From Algoriphagus sp. (GTDB taxonomy: Bacteria; Bacteroidota; Bacteroidia; Cytophagales; Cyclobacteriaceae), in assembly GCF_029254265.1 (NCBI RefSeq), contig NZ_JAQWXX010000054.1, positions 1-34,669 on the forward strand: DNA of 34,669 nucleotides, in the 5' to 3' direction. The notes under the pieces are model-generated. The model was not told where the DNA came from. It saw only the letters and a list, made by a program, of their open reading frames with translations, and ran no database searches. The translations under genes and the position numbers were made by a program. This document shows, piece after piece, positions 23,906 to 32,100 of this stretch (positions are counted from its first letter, which is position 1; each line of letters starts with the position of its first letter).

Positions 23906-23956
23906 ATTAATAAAAAAATAGCAGCAATCGAAAATCATACAATTGCTGCAATAAAA

Positions 23957-24112
23957 TTAAATACAACCCATTAAACGCGCACCGTAGAAAATTGACAAGT
24001 CATAATTACCGATACTTGCATAATAATTTGACTGGAATGCATAAAACAACATTTCTTCCATGCTACATCCTCCTGAGGTTCCTTCCAACCTTTCAATAGT
24101 TAATTCCTTCAT
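23957..24112 (-). CDS. Double-glycine leader precursor peptide 3 (51 aa)
   Basis: The leader MKELTIERLEGTSGG is more diverged than those of peptides 1 and 2 but keeps the EL-IE--E--SGG pattern. The 36-residue core starts CSMEEMLFYAFQSNYY and ends FYGARLMGCI. The only two Cys are again core residue 1 and the penultimate residue. It is encoded 75 bases after the intact HTH gene and is the first precursor after the exporter operon. Conservation of leader, Cys positions and the (F)Y-x-A-R-L-x-x-C ending between three otherwise different cores is the strongest evidence for a functional family. Confidence 0.88.
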   Translation of the reverse strand: MKELTIERLEGTSGGCSMEEMLFYAFQSNYYASIGNYDLSIFYGARLMGCI

Positions 24113-24170
24113 AATTCAGTCGTTTAAATTGGTTATTTGATTAAGAATACCCTAAGCTAAATATAGGTCA

Positions 24171-24187
24171 CTGCAATTTCCTTGCAG
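24171..24187. promoter_or_regulatory. Conserved inverted repeat CTGCAA-N5-TTGCAG, module 3
   Basis: This abuts the stop codon of the intact HTH gene and is identical to copies at 20841 and 22779. It may be an operator for the HTH protein, a transcript-processing hairpin, or an attenuator separating exporter and precursor expression. Confidence 0.6.
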
Positions 24188-24400
24188 TCAATCAGCTTTT
24201 TTCTGAAAAATGTAAGATCTTTTTTCTTTGCAGTAGTATAACCCTTTTCCTATAGTCAAACTCAATTCCTCCAAAAGGTTGTAGATCATTCGTTCTTTGA
24301 GACCAAGCTTGTTGGCCAAATCCTTTGGACTCCCCGTTTTCTCCTTTTCGATCAACTCAATCAGAAGCTTGGTACGCTCGTAGTATTTTAGTCCTGACAT
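24188..24400 (-). CDS. Small winged-helix-like DNA-binding protein
   Basis: A 70-residue basic protein. Residues 8-45 read as a helix-turn-helix (TKLLIELIEKEKTGSPKDLANKLGLKERMIYNLLEEL), like the HTH_11/DeoR-type domains in which 'I-x-x-x-x-x-G-s-x-x-x-L-A-x-x-L-x-x-S/K-x-R-x-I/V-x-x-x-L' is the norm. A C-terminal beta-hairpin follows (KGLYYCKEKRSYIFQ). It starts four bases after the ABC exporter stop, so it belongs to the exporter operon. Two start-less copies lie ahead of peptides 2 and 1. It probably regulates the peptide modules, binding perhaps the adjacent inverted repeat; that link is inference. Confidence 0.8.
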   Translation of the reverse strand: MSGLKYYERTKLLIELIEKEKTGSPKDLANKLGLKERMIYNLLEELSLTIGKGLYYCKEKRSYIFQKKAD

Positions 24401-24403
24401 GGG

Positions 24404-26593
24404 TTAGTTGCTTAGTTGAAAAATTTGTTTAAATGCTCTGGAATAGGCATTTTCTTGATTGAGGAGTTCCGAATGGGAACCTGAAAAAGCGATTTCCCCC
24501 TCTTGCAGGAGTAGTATTCGATCCGCTCTTGCTGCCAAACTGGGCTGGTGGGTGATCATCAGGAGACCGGCATTTCGTTGCCTAAGATACTGCCTGATCA
24601 GTCGGAGCAGCTGATCTTCCAACTCCCAATCCATCGCAGCGGTCGCTTCATCCAATATCAGCAGCTTTGGCTCTCTAACCAGGGCTCGGACGATACCGAC
24701 CAACTGACGCTGACCACCGGAAAGATTTCGACCATCTTCCCCGCAAAGCGTCAAAGCTCCTTGAGGCAATGCCTTGAAAAGATTCCAAAGCCCCAGCTCT
24801 TCCCCGACTTTAGCAAGGCGCTCCAGCTCCTTGAGATCTGTACTCAGCGCAATATTATCAAATACCGTCGCATTGAAAATCTTCTCCTTTTGATTGACCA
24901 CTCCCAAAGCGGCACGCCAGTCAGGTAGCGGAATGGATTTGGAGTCTTGCCCCTTGATGCGAATGCTTCCCGACTCTGGCGAATAAAAACGCTGAATGAG
25001 ATCTACCAGTGTACTTTTACCTGTTCCCACCGGAGCAAAGACTGCCACAAACGCTCCGGCTTCTACTTGAAAACTCACCCCTTTCAGAATCTGCGTCCGT
25101 CCAGGATAGCGAAAAGTCACCTGATCCAGTGTCAGCAGCGGAGAATCCCCTATGATAGGCTGACCTTTTTCTGTGGGTTCATCCGACTCCATATCCAAGC
25201 CAGCAATCTCAAAGAGTCGATCAAAGGCGACTTTGGCTTCCTGAAACTGAATATTGGCGACCACTAGTCCTGCCACTGCCGGCACGATGGTACTGCCCAC
25301 AGAGATCAATGCCATCAATTCTCCAAGAAGCAACTCACCCTGAAAAATCAGATAGACTCCAGCCCCGAAAAGCAAACTCATGAAAATGGCGACAATCAGT
25401 TGGGTCCAAAAGGAAAAATTATTCCCGATAATAGCAAGTTCGTAGCCCTTGGATTGGTACATGGAATAGACATTTTTGATTCGGTTTTGGTATTCTGTTT
25501 CCTTCGAGTAGGATCGAATCACATGCATGCCCGTGAGGCTATCCACATACTGGGTTTCATTCAGGGAGTGAGCCGCCATCACTTCCTTTTGCTTTGCTAA
25601 GATCGGAGCATGATATTTCCAACCGGCAATCAAAAAGAAGAAAACGCCCAGCAAGCAAATCAAGCCGATAAGGCTGGATTGATAAAAGACAAATAGCAAG
25701 GACACGATTACGACCAATACATTGATAATGACTGTACCCGTAATCAAAGAAACGGTATTTCGGATTCGAAGGGAGTCATTCATTCGGGCAATCAAATCAC
25801 CGGTGCTATAGCCTCGGAAGTAATTCATTGGCAGCTTCAGGATTCGCTCGATAAAGGAAGAGACGATCCGAACGTTCAGATCTCTGCCCTGCCTGGCCAT
25901 AAAAACACCTTGGATATAGCCTAATATTGCCCGAAAACTAAGGAGAAAACACAAGGCCACGACGCCTAGAATTGCTTTATCATAGGTTTGATTGGGAAGG
26001 AAATCATCGATCAGCCGCTGAGAAAAAATAGCAGTGGAAAGTCCGGTGACAGCCATAAGACTACCGATGACTGTGGCTACAATCAGAATGGGAATATCCT
26101 CAGCGATCAGCGACACAAACCAAGCTCGCTTGGATCGGGAAACAAGCGCTTTTCGTTGCAAGGCTTCCGTGGGCTCAAGGCGAAGAAGTATTCCTGATTT
26201 CCATTGTACCATCAGCTCTGATTCCGATAGACCTAAAATCCCCACGCCAGGATCGCTCACCCAATGTTTGCCCTCAGCAAATCCAAAATACACTAAGTAA
26301 TGCTCCCGATTTTGATCCTGTACCACATGCAAAATCGCCGGGCCAGCTAGTTCCGCCAAATGAATCAACTCCGCTTCAAATCCTTTAGCCTCATAGCCGA
26401 TCTTTTGCGCAGCCTGAATCAAGCCAAGCATCGTGGTGCCACTTTGGCTGGTGCCGCTGATATCCCGGAGTTTTTCCTGCGAAAATTCTGCCCCGTAAAA
26501 TCTGGAAATCGTACAGAGACAGGCTAAACCACAGGCATACTCCCCCAGTTGAGCTACATGATACTTTTTAAGCTTTTTTGGAGAATAGGTCAT
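24404..26593 (-). CDS. C39 peptidase-containing ABC exporter for GG-leader peptides
   Basis: A 729-residue peptidase/permease/ATPase. Residues 1-135 are a C39 peptidase domain with catalytic Cys21 (EYACGLACL), His98 (REHYLVYFG) and Asp114 (VSDPG). Residues about 155-450 form a six-TM ABC exporter domain. The ATPase domain has Walker A at 520-528 (APVGTGKST), signature LSGGQRQ at 624-630, Walker B LLILDEA at 644-650 and the H-loop His682. It would remove leaders after Gly-Gly and export the cores. Its ATG overlaps the stop of the thioredoxin gene (ATGA), and the HTH gene follows by four bases. The three GG precursors downstream are the obvious substrates. No separate HlyD-type adaptor is seen in the window. 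Confidence 0.95.
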   Translation of the reverse strand: MTYSPKKLKKYHVAQLGEYACGLACLCTISRFYGAEFSQEKLRDISGTSQSGTTMLGLIQAAQKIGYEAKGFEAELIHLAELAGPAILHVVQDQNREHYLVYFGFAEGKHWVSDPGVGILGLSESELMVQWKSGILLRLEPTEALQRKALVSRSKRAWFVSLIAEDIPILIVATVIGSLMAVTGLSTAIFSQRLIDDFLPNQTYDKAILGVVALCFLLSFRAILGYIQGVFMARQGRDLNVRIVSSFIERILKLPMNYFRGYSTGDLIARMNDSLRIRNTVSLITGTVIINVLVVIVSLLFVFYQSSLIGLICLLGVFFFLIAGWKYHAPILAKQKEVMAAHSLNETQYVDSLTGMHVIRSYSKETEYQNRIKNVYSMYQSKGYELAIIGNNFSFWTQLIVAIFMSLLFGAGVYLIFQGELLLGELMALISVGSTIVPAVAGLVVANIQFQEAKVAFDRLFEIAGLDMESDEPTEKGQPIIGDSPLLTLDQVTFRYPGRTQILKGVSFQVEAGAFVAVFAPVGTGKSTLVDLIQRFYSPESGSIRIKGQDSKSIPLPDWRAALGVVNQKEKIFNATVFDNIALSTDLKELERLAKVGEELGLWNLFKALPQGALTLCGEDGRNLSGGQRQLVGIVRALVREPKLLILDEATAAMDWELEDQLLRLIRQYLRQRNAGLLMITHQPSLAARADRILLLQEGEIAFSGSHSELLNQENAYSRAFKQIFQLSN

Positions 26594-27126
26594 AGCTCAG
26601 GTTCCTTATGATTTTGTAGCTGCTCAAGTAGCAGATCTACTTTCACAGGACCAGTAAAATTTGCAACTAGGCTTCCCAAACCATCATAGATAAATAAAGC
26701 CGGTACGCCTTTTATCCCATAATACGCCGCCACTTCCATCTCCGAGTCGATCAGAAAGTGGACTGATTCACGATCGGAAATTCCAAGTTCTTGGATGAAA
26801 TCCTTAACCTCCTCTACCGGCTGTACGGTCACGAATACCAAGGCATGGGAATCAAATTCGACGATTCTTTTGGCAATTGAATTCAGCTCCATCTGGCATA
26901 TTTCACAGGTTGAGTTGAAATACACCAAAAGCGATGAGGTATTTCCTACGAGTGCTTTCAAATTCACCGATTGCCCGTCTAAGTCAAGTAAGTCCAAATC
27001 AGGCAATCGGATGATTTGAGCTTGGATAAGTTCTTTATTGGCTTCTTTTTGTTGGAAAGAAAAACCCAGGTAAATCAGGGCGGAAAGTAGTGCCAGGGAT
27101 AGGAATATTAGAAGTAGTTTGCGCAT
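26590..27126 (-). CDS. TlpA/ResA-like membrane-anchored thioredoxin-fold protein
   Basis: A 178-residue protein with an N-terminal anchor or signal segment (about residues 3-24) and a thioredoxin fold facing the periplasm. The active site is C74-E-I-C77 (YFNSTCEICQMEL), and the cis-Pro loop is GVPALF with Pro142. This resembles the AhpC/TSA-TlpA group. Its ATGA overlap with the exporter gene and 13-base gap from the upstream membrane protein place it firmly in the operon. Because each exported core has exactly two Cys, a role in forming or reshuffling that disulfide is likely (inference). TlpA/ResA relatives are often reductants, so the direction of electron flow is not settled. Confidence 0.9.
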   Translation of the reverse strand: MRKLLLIFLSLALLSALIYLGFSFQQKEANKELIQAQIIRLPDLDLLDLDGQSVNLKALVGNTSSLLVYFNSTCEICQMELNSIAKRIVEFDSHALVFVTVQPVEEVKDFIQELGISDRESVHFLIDSEMEVAAYYGIKGVPALFIYDGLGSLVANFTGPVKVDLLLEQLQNHKEPEL

Positions 27127-27139
27127 GGTTGAAAAAGTT

Positions 27140-27769
27140 TTAGGTGAAATTGAGGGTGAGAAAAAGAATCAGAACCAACCAAAACACCAAGGCGAATGAA
27201 TAAGAGCCGAGAGCCACTTTGGTACTTTCTCCCAGATCGAACTTAACCTCCTGATGAAAAAAGAACACCAAAAGAAAACAGTAACCGAGTTCAAATAAAT
27301 TGACCAATTGTAGCGGATAGATAAAGAGTGGATTCAAGTCGCTTAGCTGAAATAAACTCAAAACAGACAAGGGATAAAAGACAGAAAACTCTTCATAGGA
27401 AAAGTCTCCTGCTGATACTAAAATCACTTTTACCAAGCCTGCAATGACAAGAATACTCTCAGCCAATACCGCTACTTTGAATAGTCGGATCAATTTGATC
27501 CCCTGATGAAGGTTTGCAAAAAACAATCCTGCATACAACACCAAAGCGATAATCCAACATTTGATAACAAGGATCAGAAAAGTGAAGAGCACACTAAACT
27601 TATTCCAGTAGCGCATGTCTTCCAGGGCATCCAACAAGACATTTTCGGGAATTTCAAGTTGCGATTGCTTAGCTATCGCATTTACAAACATACCCTCTAC
27701 ATCGAGGAGAAAGTAAGAGACTAAAAACAGGGCAAGCGAATAAAAGCCAAGGAGTAAAAAAGATTTCAT
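27140..27769 (-). CDS. Five-TM membrane protein, first gene of the exporter operon
   Basis: A 209-residue integral membrane protein with hydrophobic segments near residues 4-24, 57-86, 94-120, 148-172 and 185-207, and a polar loop at 25-56. The C-terminal part (SLFQLSDLNPLFIYPLQLVNLFELGYCFLL) recalls Yip1-like proteins of Bacteroidota but not strongly enough to name. It has only two Cys, both inside membrane segments and not in a CxxC, so it is not a VKOR or MauE/DsbD-type redox partner. It begins the operon with thioredoxin, exporter and HTH protein. A role in export complex assembly or immunity is possible. Confidence 0.75.
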   Translation of the reverse strand: MKSFLLLGFYSLALFLVSYFLLDVEGMFVNAIAKQSQLEIPENVLLDALEDMRYWNKFSVLFTFLILVIKCWIIALVLYAGLFFANLHQGIKLIRLFKVAVLAESILVIAGLVKVILVSAGDFSYEEFSVFYPLSVLSLFQLSDLNPLFIYPLQLVNLFELGYCFLLVFFFHQEVKFDLGESTKVALGSYSFALVFWLVLILFLTLNFT

Positions 27770-28032
27770 TCAGGACTGATTAAAATTCCAAAAAAAAAGA
27801 CTGAGCGAATAACTAACTCAATCTTCAAAAAGCCAAATCTTCAAAAAGCCGTGAAAACTAATCAAAATAAGTAAAACCTAATTCGGCAGTAGTTTATTTT
27901 GAATGCCCCCCCCTTTTTTAGTTAGTAATCAAAATAATCTTCGGAAATAATACTTAAATTTTTAAGAATATTTTTTTGAAGATGGGTAAAAAAATAATTA
28001 TCAGCCTTGAATGAAGGCTACAGCGCTAAAAT
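27770..28032. other. Divergent intergenic region with C8 tract and doubled 15-mer
   Basis: This lies between the exporter operon (minus strand) and the toxin-antitoxin pair (plus strand) and must hold the operon promoter. It contains AATCTTCAAAAAGCC twice (27820-27834 and 27836-27850), a run of eight C followed by six T (27906-27919), and a short AGCCTT-GAATG-AAGGCT hairpin (28003-28019). I could not identify a convincing Bacteroidota -33/-7 promoter by eye. Confidence 0.5.
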
Positions 28033-28050
28033 TTGACCTTCATAAATATC

Positions 28051-28078
28051 ATACGTATATTTAAATATACTATACGTA
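28051..28078. promoter_or_regulatory. Palindromic operator ahead of the toxin-antitoxin genes
   Basis: GTATATTTAAATATAC (28055-28070) is a perfect 16-bp palindrome, flanked by ATACGTAT on the left and ATACGTA on the right. It lies three bases before the antitoxin start, where an antitoxin dimer would bind to autoregulate its own operon. Confidence 0.7.
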
Positions 28079-28080
28079 CA

Positions 28081-28326
28081 ATGAATAAAAAACTCACGCT
28101 ATCGCTAAATGAAGAAGTTATAGAAAAAGCTAAAATCTATGCTGAAAACACCGGAAATAGCCTTTCTGGATTGGTAGAAGACTATTTTGAGAAACTAATC
28201 AGTCCGGCTCCAATCCCTGATTCCTCAGATCGACTTCTAGCCATTTCTGGAAAAATCAAACTCCCCAAGGATTTTGATGCGGATCAAGCCCGTAGAAAAG
28301 CAGTTGAAGTAAAGCATCTAAAATGA
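28081..28326 (+). CDS. Antitoxin of a type II toxin-antitoxin system (DUF6364/RHH-like)
   Basis: An 81-residue protein. The ATG at 28081 is chosen over an upstream in-frame ATG because the latter would read through the palindromic operator. Residues 1-45 (MNKKLTLSLNEEVIEKAKIY, then AENTGNSLSGLVEDYFEKL) read as a ribbon-helix-helix: a beta strand with alternating Lys/Leu, then two helices, as in DUF6364-type antitoxins. The C-terminal half is the likely toxin-binding tail. Its stop overlaps the toxin start (ATGA). It should dimerise, bind the palindrome upstream and neutralise the PIN toxin. Confidence 0.88.
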   Translation: MNKKLTLSLNEEVIEKAKIYAENTGNSLSGLVEDYFEKLISPAPIPDSSDRLLAISGKIKLPKDFDADQARRKAVEVKHLK

Positions 28327-28742
28327 AGGTTTTTCTTGACACAAGTATTTTAGTCGATTTATTGACCGATCGCACTCCACTCACGTCGGAGGCTTTGGAA
28401 ATCTTTTCTTTGGGTGAGAAAGGCAAAGTCATACTTTACACTTCCACACATTCGATAGCCACCACTCATTATATTCTAAAGAAGTATGTTGATGGAAAAC
28501 AGTTAAGATATTTACTTTCTGAGCTTGCAGACCGAATGACCGTCCTCGATATAACCCATACCATTTTAAAATCTTCGTTGAAATCTGCACATAAAGATTT
28601 TGAAGATGCGATTCAAATACTAACTGCGGAGTCCGCTGGCGAAATTGACTATATACTTACCAGAAATCTAAAAGATTTTAAGACCTCAGTAATCCCAGCA
28701 GTATCCATTCGAGAATTTTTAGCTGTCTTGAAGTCAAACTAA
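28323..28742 (+). CDS. PIN-domain ribonuclease toxin (VapC-like)
   Basis: A 139-residue PIN domain. Acidic residues expected to bind metal are Asp6 (VFLDTSILVD), an acidic position in the helix at 23-26 (SEALE), Asp92/Asp95 (KDFEDAIQ) and the TRN-x-x-DF block at 113-119. PIN toxins cut specific RNAs when the antitoxin is degraded. The gene overlaps the antitoxin stop by four bases. A diverged second copy of its last 28 codons lies at 28958, beyond a REP-like element. Confidence 0.92.
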   Translation: MKVFLDTSILVDLLTDRTPLTSEALEIFSLGEKGKVILYTSTHSIATTHYILKKYVDGKQLRYLLSELADRMTVLDITHTILKSSLKSAHKDFEDAIQILTAESAGEIDYILTRNLKDFKTSVIPAVSIREFLAVLKSN

Positions 28743-28807
28743 AAATAAACACCCTAACCCCTCCCGAACTATCGGGATAAGGGGATTAGATTCGTTTACT
28801 AATAAGG

Positions 28808-28953
28808 ATACAAGCTCTTCGAGTACTGATAGTGATCGGCTTAATCTCAAAGGGCTATACGAAGATTTGAAATCTTCTTGTTCAAAAAATAAGATCCAGT
28901 TTTCAGGGATTATAAATCCCAAAATCAAGGTTCAGGATTGCAAATCCTGAACA
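28808..28953. repeat. REP-like element copy 3
   Basis: It is similar along its length to copy 2 (19381): ATACAAGCTCTTCGAGTACTG, ATCGGCTTAATCTC, GGCTAT, GAAGATTTGAAATCTTCTTG and TTCAAAAA. It ends with the hairpin GTTCAGGATT-GCA-AATCCTGAAC (28930-28952). Its right end directly abuts the orphan PIN gene end. A short TCCCGA-AC-TATCGGGA hairpin lies upstream near 28762. Confidence 0.75.
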
Positions 28954-28957
28954 GCGG

Positions 28958-29045
28958 ACTTACCCGAAATCTTAAAGATTTCAAGACCTCGACCATCCCA
29001 GCAGTTTCCATTCGAGAATTTTTAGCTGTCTTGAAATCAGTCTAA
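28958..29045 (+). pseudogene. Orphan copy of the PIN toxin gene 3' end
   Basis: 88 bases align without gaps to 28655-28742 in the toxin gene. They encode LTRNLKDFKTSTIPAVSIRE and the rest of the C-terminus to a stop. Most differences are synonymous (AGA/CGA, CTA/CTT, TTT/TTC, TCA/TCG, GTA/GTT, AAG/AAA); the two amino-acid changes are V to T and the last residue N to V. The fragment has no start and begins at the REP-like hairpin, so it is not a gene. The substitution pattern says it was once part of a functional homologue. Confidence 0.9.
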
Positions 29046-29077
29046 AAGCGCAATAACCTCTCACAACCCAATTAAAA

Positions 29078-29113
29078 GAAAAGCCCTCAATCGTTTCAAT
29101 TGAGGGCTTTTAC
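29078..29113. terminator. Terminator downstream of the BNR-repeat gene
   Basis: AAAGCCCTCAAT (29080-29091) pairs perfectly over 12 bp with ATTGAGGGCTTT (29099-29110) around a seven-base loop. On the minus strand it is followed by TTTCTTTT, ending the 29172 gene. It could also stop plus-strand transcription from the toxin side. Confidence 0.85.
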
Positions 29114-29171
29114 ATCATAAAACCTTCGAGGAGATCCTTCCTCCTTCGTCGTCAGGATAACACCTCAAAGG

Positions 29172-32100
29172 TTAGTCTTTCTTCTTCGGTGCCAAGAAAG
29201 GAATCTTCTGATCAATCATTGCTTGCTGCAAGGCTTCGGCAGATTTCATTACTGATTCAGTTTCGTTCATCAGTGTTTCATATTTCCTCAGCATATCCGC
29301 TGCATAGGCTTTTTGGCCATCAGTGACCGGAGGTTCCTGATTGGCAATGGTGCCATAAATATGAGCGAGCTCAGCATCCAGCTGATTCGGGAAGTTGATC
29401 ACATCCTGGAAAGTCTTCTGCTTAGGCTGAATCAATTTCTCTTCCAAGGCATCGATAGATTTGATCAATTCTTCTGCTTGTGTATTCCAGTCTGGGTAAT
29501 CTTCTTTGGAAACCCGAGATTGAAGATCTTTCACTTGAGTACGAAGCGAGCGAAGGTCATCAGCAGTTTTTCGGGTGGCGATCAAGGCCGTTGCGATAGG
29601 TTTGATTGCTGCCTGCTGCGCATCATATGCTGCTTGGCTTGCAGACCATCTCGGATCAGGTTTTACGGTTAGATCTTTGGTAATCTTTTGATCTCCATAA
29701 GCGAAAACTGCTTTGTATTTCCCTGGAGCTACCTTAGCTGGTCCAACCCCAATACCCGAGAAAACTCCTTCTACGGGTTCGAATTCCTCTATCGCCAAAT
29801 CCCAATGCAGGCGATTCATTCCGGCTTCCTTCTTGATTTTGCCTTTTTTCGCTTCAGAATCGGTGGTAAACGAGCGCAACACGGCTCCGCTAGCATCTAA
29901 AATCTCGACGGTCAAATCAGTAGAATCTGAATCTTCTTTCAAATAGTACATCAAAGAAAATCCTTCGTAAGGGTTTTGTCCCATCTCCATACTTTCGGAT
30001 CGTACCGCCAAATCTCGAATAGCATCCTCCGGCTCGTACACATAGAATTCCGCCTTATTTGCCTCAGCCAATTCATAAAGTGGATTCAAATCATCCATCA
30101 CCCAGAACGCTCGGCCTTGTGTAGCGACAATCATGTCATTGTCCTGAATCATCAAATCCGTGATCGGAACGATGGGCAGGTTATTTTGGAATTTCTCCCA
30201 AAGCTGACCGCCATTGAATGAAACATACAAGCCAGTTTCTGTACCAGCATAAAGTAGATCTTTTTGATTTGGATCTTCGCGAACTACCCGGACATGAGCT
30301 TCAGCGGCAATGCCATTCGCCAATCGAGTCCAGCTTTTTCCATAATCAGAAGACTTGAAAATATGTGGGGTAAAGTCATTGTATTTGTAGCTATTGAAAG
30401 CCACATAGACAGTTGCAGGATCATGTGGGGAAACCTCAATCTGATTGACCATTCCTTCCGGAGTATTTGGAATCGTGATATTTGACCAACTCTTCCCGCC
30501 ATCCTGAGTGACATGGAGTAAGCCATCGTCTGCTCCTGCATAAAGTACATTAGGCGAGAAAGGCGATTCCGCCAAATAGTAAATCGTATGAAAAACTTCT
30601 CCTCCGGCACCTTCATTGGTAATCGGGCCGCCTCCCGAAATCAGATGAGACGTATCATTTTTCGTCAGGTCCGGTGAAATCTCCTCCCAGCTAATGCCTC
30701 GATTTGTCGTTTTTAAAATCACATTTCCAGCATGGTAAATCACGCTGCGATCATGGATGGAAGAGATGATCGGTGCATTCCAATTGAATCGATATTTCAC
30801 ATCCCGAGGATTGGAAGCCAGTCCTTGATATGGATAAGCCATCACGTCCTTTTCCAGTTTGGTCTTCGCATTCCACTCCGTGATGATTCCTTGGTAGCAA
30901 CCTGAATAGATATAAATTGGATTCTCAGGGTCAAATGCAGAGTATGCTGACTCGCAACCTCCAACTGGATAAAATTCCTCTGGACCGATACCCGACCCAT
31001 TGGCTCTTGAAGCAATCGAAACAGAAGAATTATCTTGCTGACCACCGTAAATTCTGTAAGGAAACTGACGATCAGCATTCACCCGATAGAATTGCGAGGT
31101 TGGCTGATTATCCTGTCTGGACCAATCTTTACCCGCATTGATCGTCACATTTGCTCCGCCATCATTGGCATTAACCATGTATTGTGGATGCTCCGGATTG
31201 ATCCAAAGTTGGTGATTGTCTCCATGTCGCGTACGCATGTTAGTAAAAGTCTTACCGCCATCTTTGGATTCAACCAGCGGAGCATTCATGATATAGACCG
31301 TCTCTGCCTCAGTTGGGTGAGCCAAAATATGCATGTAATACCAAGATCGAGCGCGAAGCAAGCGATCCGGATTGACGAGTTTCCAGTTTTTACCAGCATC
31401 GTTGGAGCGATACAATCCACCATCCTCAGCTTCGATGATCGCCCAAACGATGTTCCCATTTGCTCGTGAAACAGAGATTCCAATTTTACCCATCGTCTCT
31501 TTAGGAAGGCCTTCGGAAAGCTTTTCCCAAGTTTTGCCGGTATCCACAGACTTGTAGATTCCCGAACCTGGGCCTCCACTTTTCACCTGCCAAGGATAGC
31601 GTCGATGATCCCAATACGCCGCATAGATGATCCGGGGATTGGACATATCCATACTGAGATCAGATACTCCAGAATTTTCATCTACATAATGAACTTTCGC
31701 CCAAGTTGCTCCGCCGTCTTCTGATCGGTAGATTCCTCGTTCATCAGTCGCACCGTAGGGACTTCCTTGCCCGCCAACTAGCAGTACATCCGGGTTGGTT
31801 GGATGGACAAAGATTTTGGAGATTTGTCTGATTTTTCCCAGTCCGATATTTGACCAGGTTTTTCCGGCATCGGTAGATTTATATACGCCATCACCGTGGG
31901 AGGTCATTACCCCTCGGACCGGAGCTTCGCCCATACCTACATAAATGACATTGGGATCCGATTCAGAAACGGTGATTGCCCCAACAGAAGCAGTATTGAA
32001 GAAGCCATCAGAGATATTTGCCCAGCTTTCGCCTGCATCTGTGGTCTTCCAAACTCCACCCGTAGCTCCCATGTAATAGGTTAAAGGTTCTTGGACTACT

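Noticed and set aside
20606..24112. Lanthipeptide or other enzymatically modified RiPP cluster
   Set aside because: No dehydratase, cyclase, radical-SAM, YcaO or ATP-grasp gene is in the island; Ser/Thr and Cys are not spaced as in lanthipeptides.
27140..27769. VKOR or MauE/DsbD-like redox membrane protein in the peptide operon
   Set aside because: Context suggested it, but the protein has only two Cys, both buried in predicted membrane segments and not in a CxxC arrangement.
29313..32084. Several open frames antisense to the BNR-repeat gene, up to 144 codons
   Set aside because: They are mirror frames of a strongly coding gene, lack recognisable domains or signal peptides, and have no independent start context.
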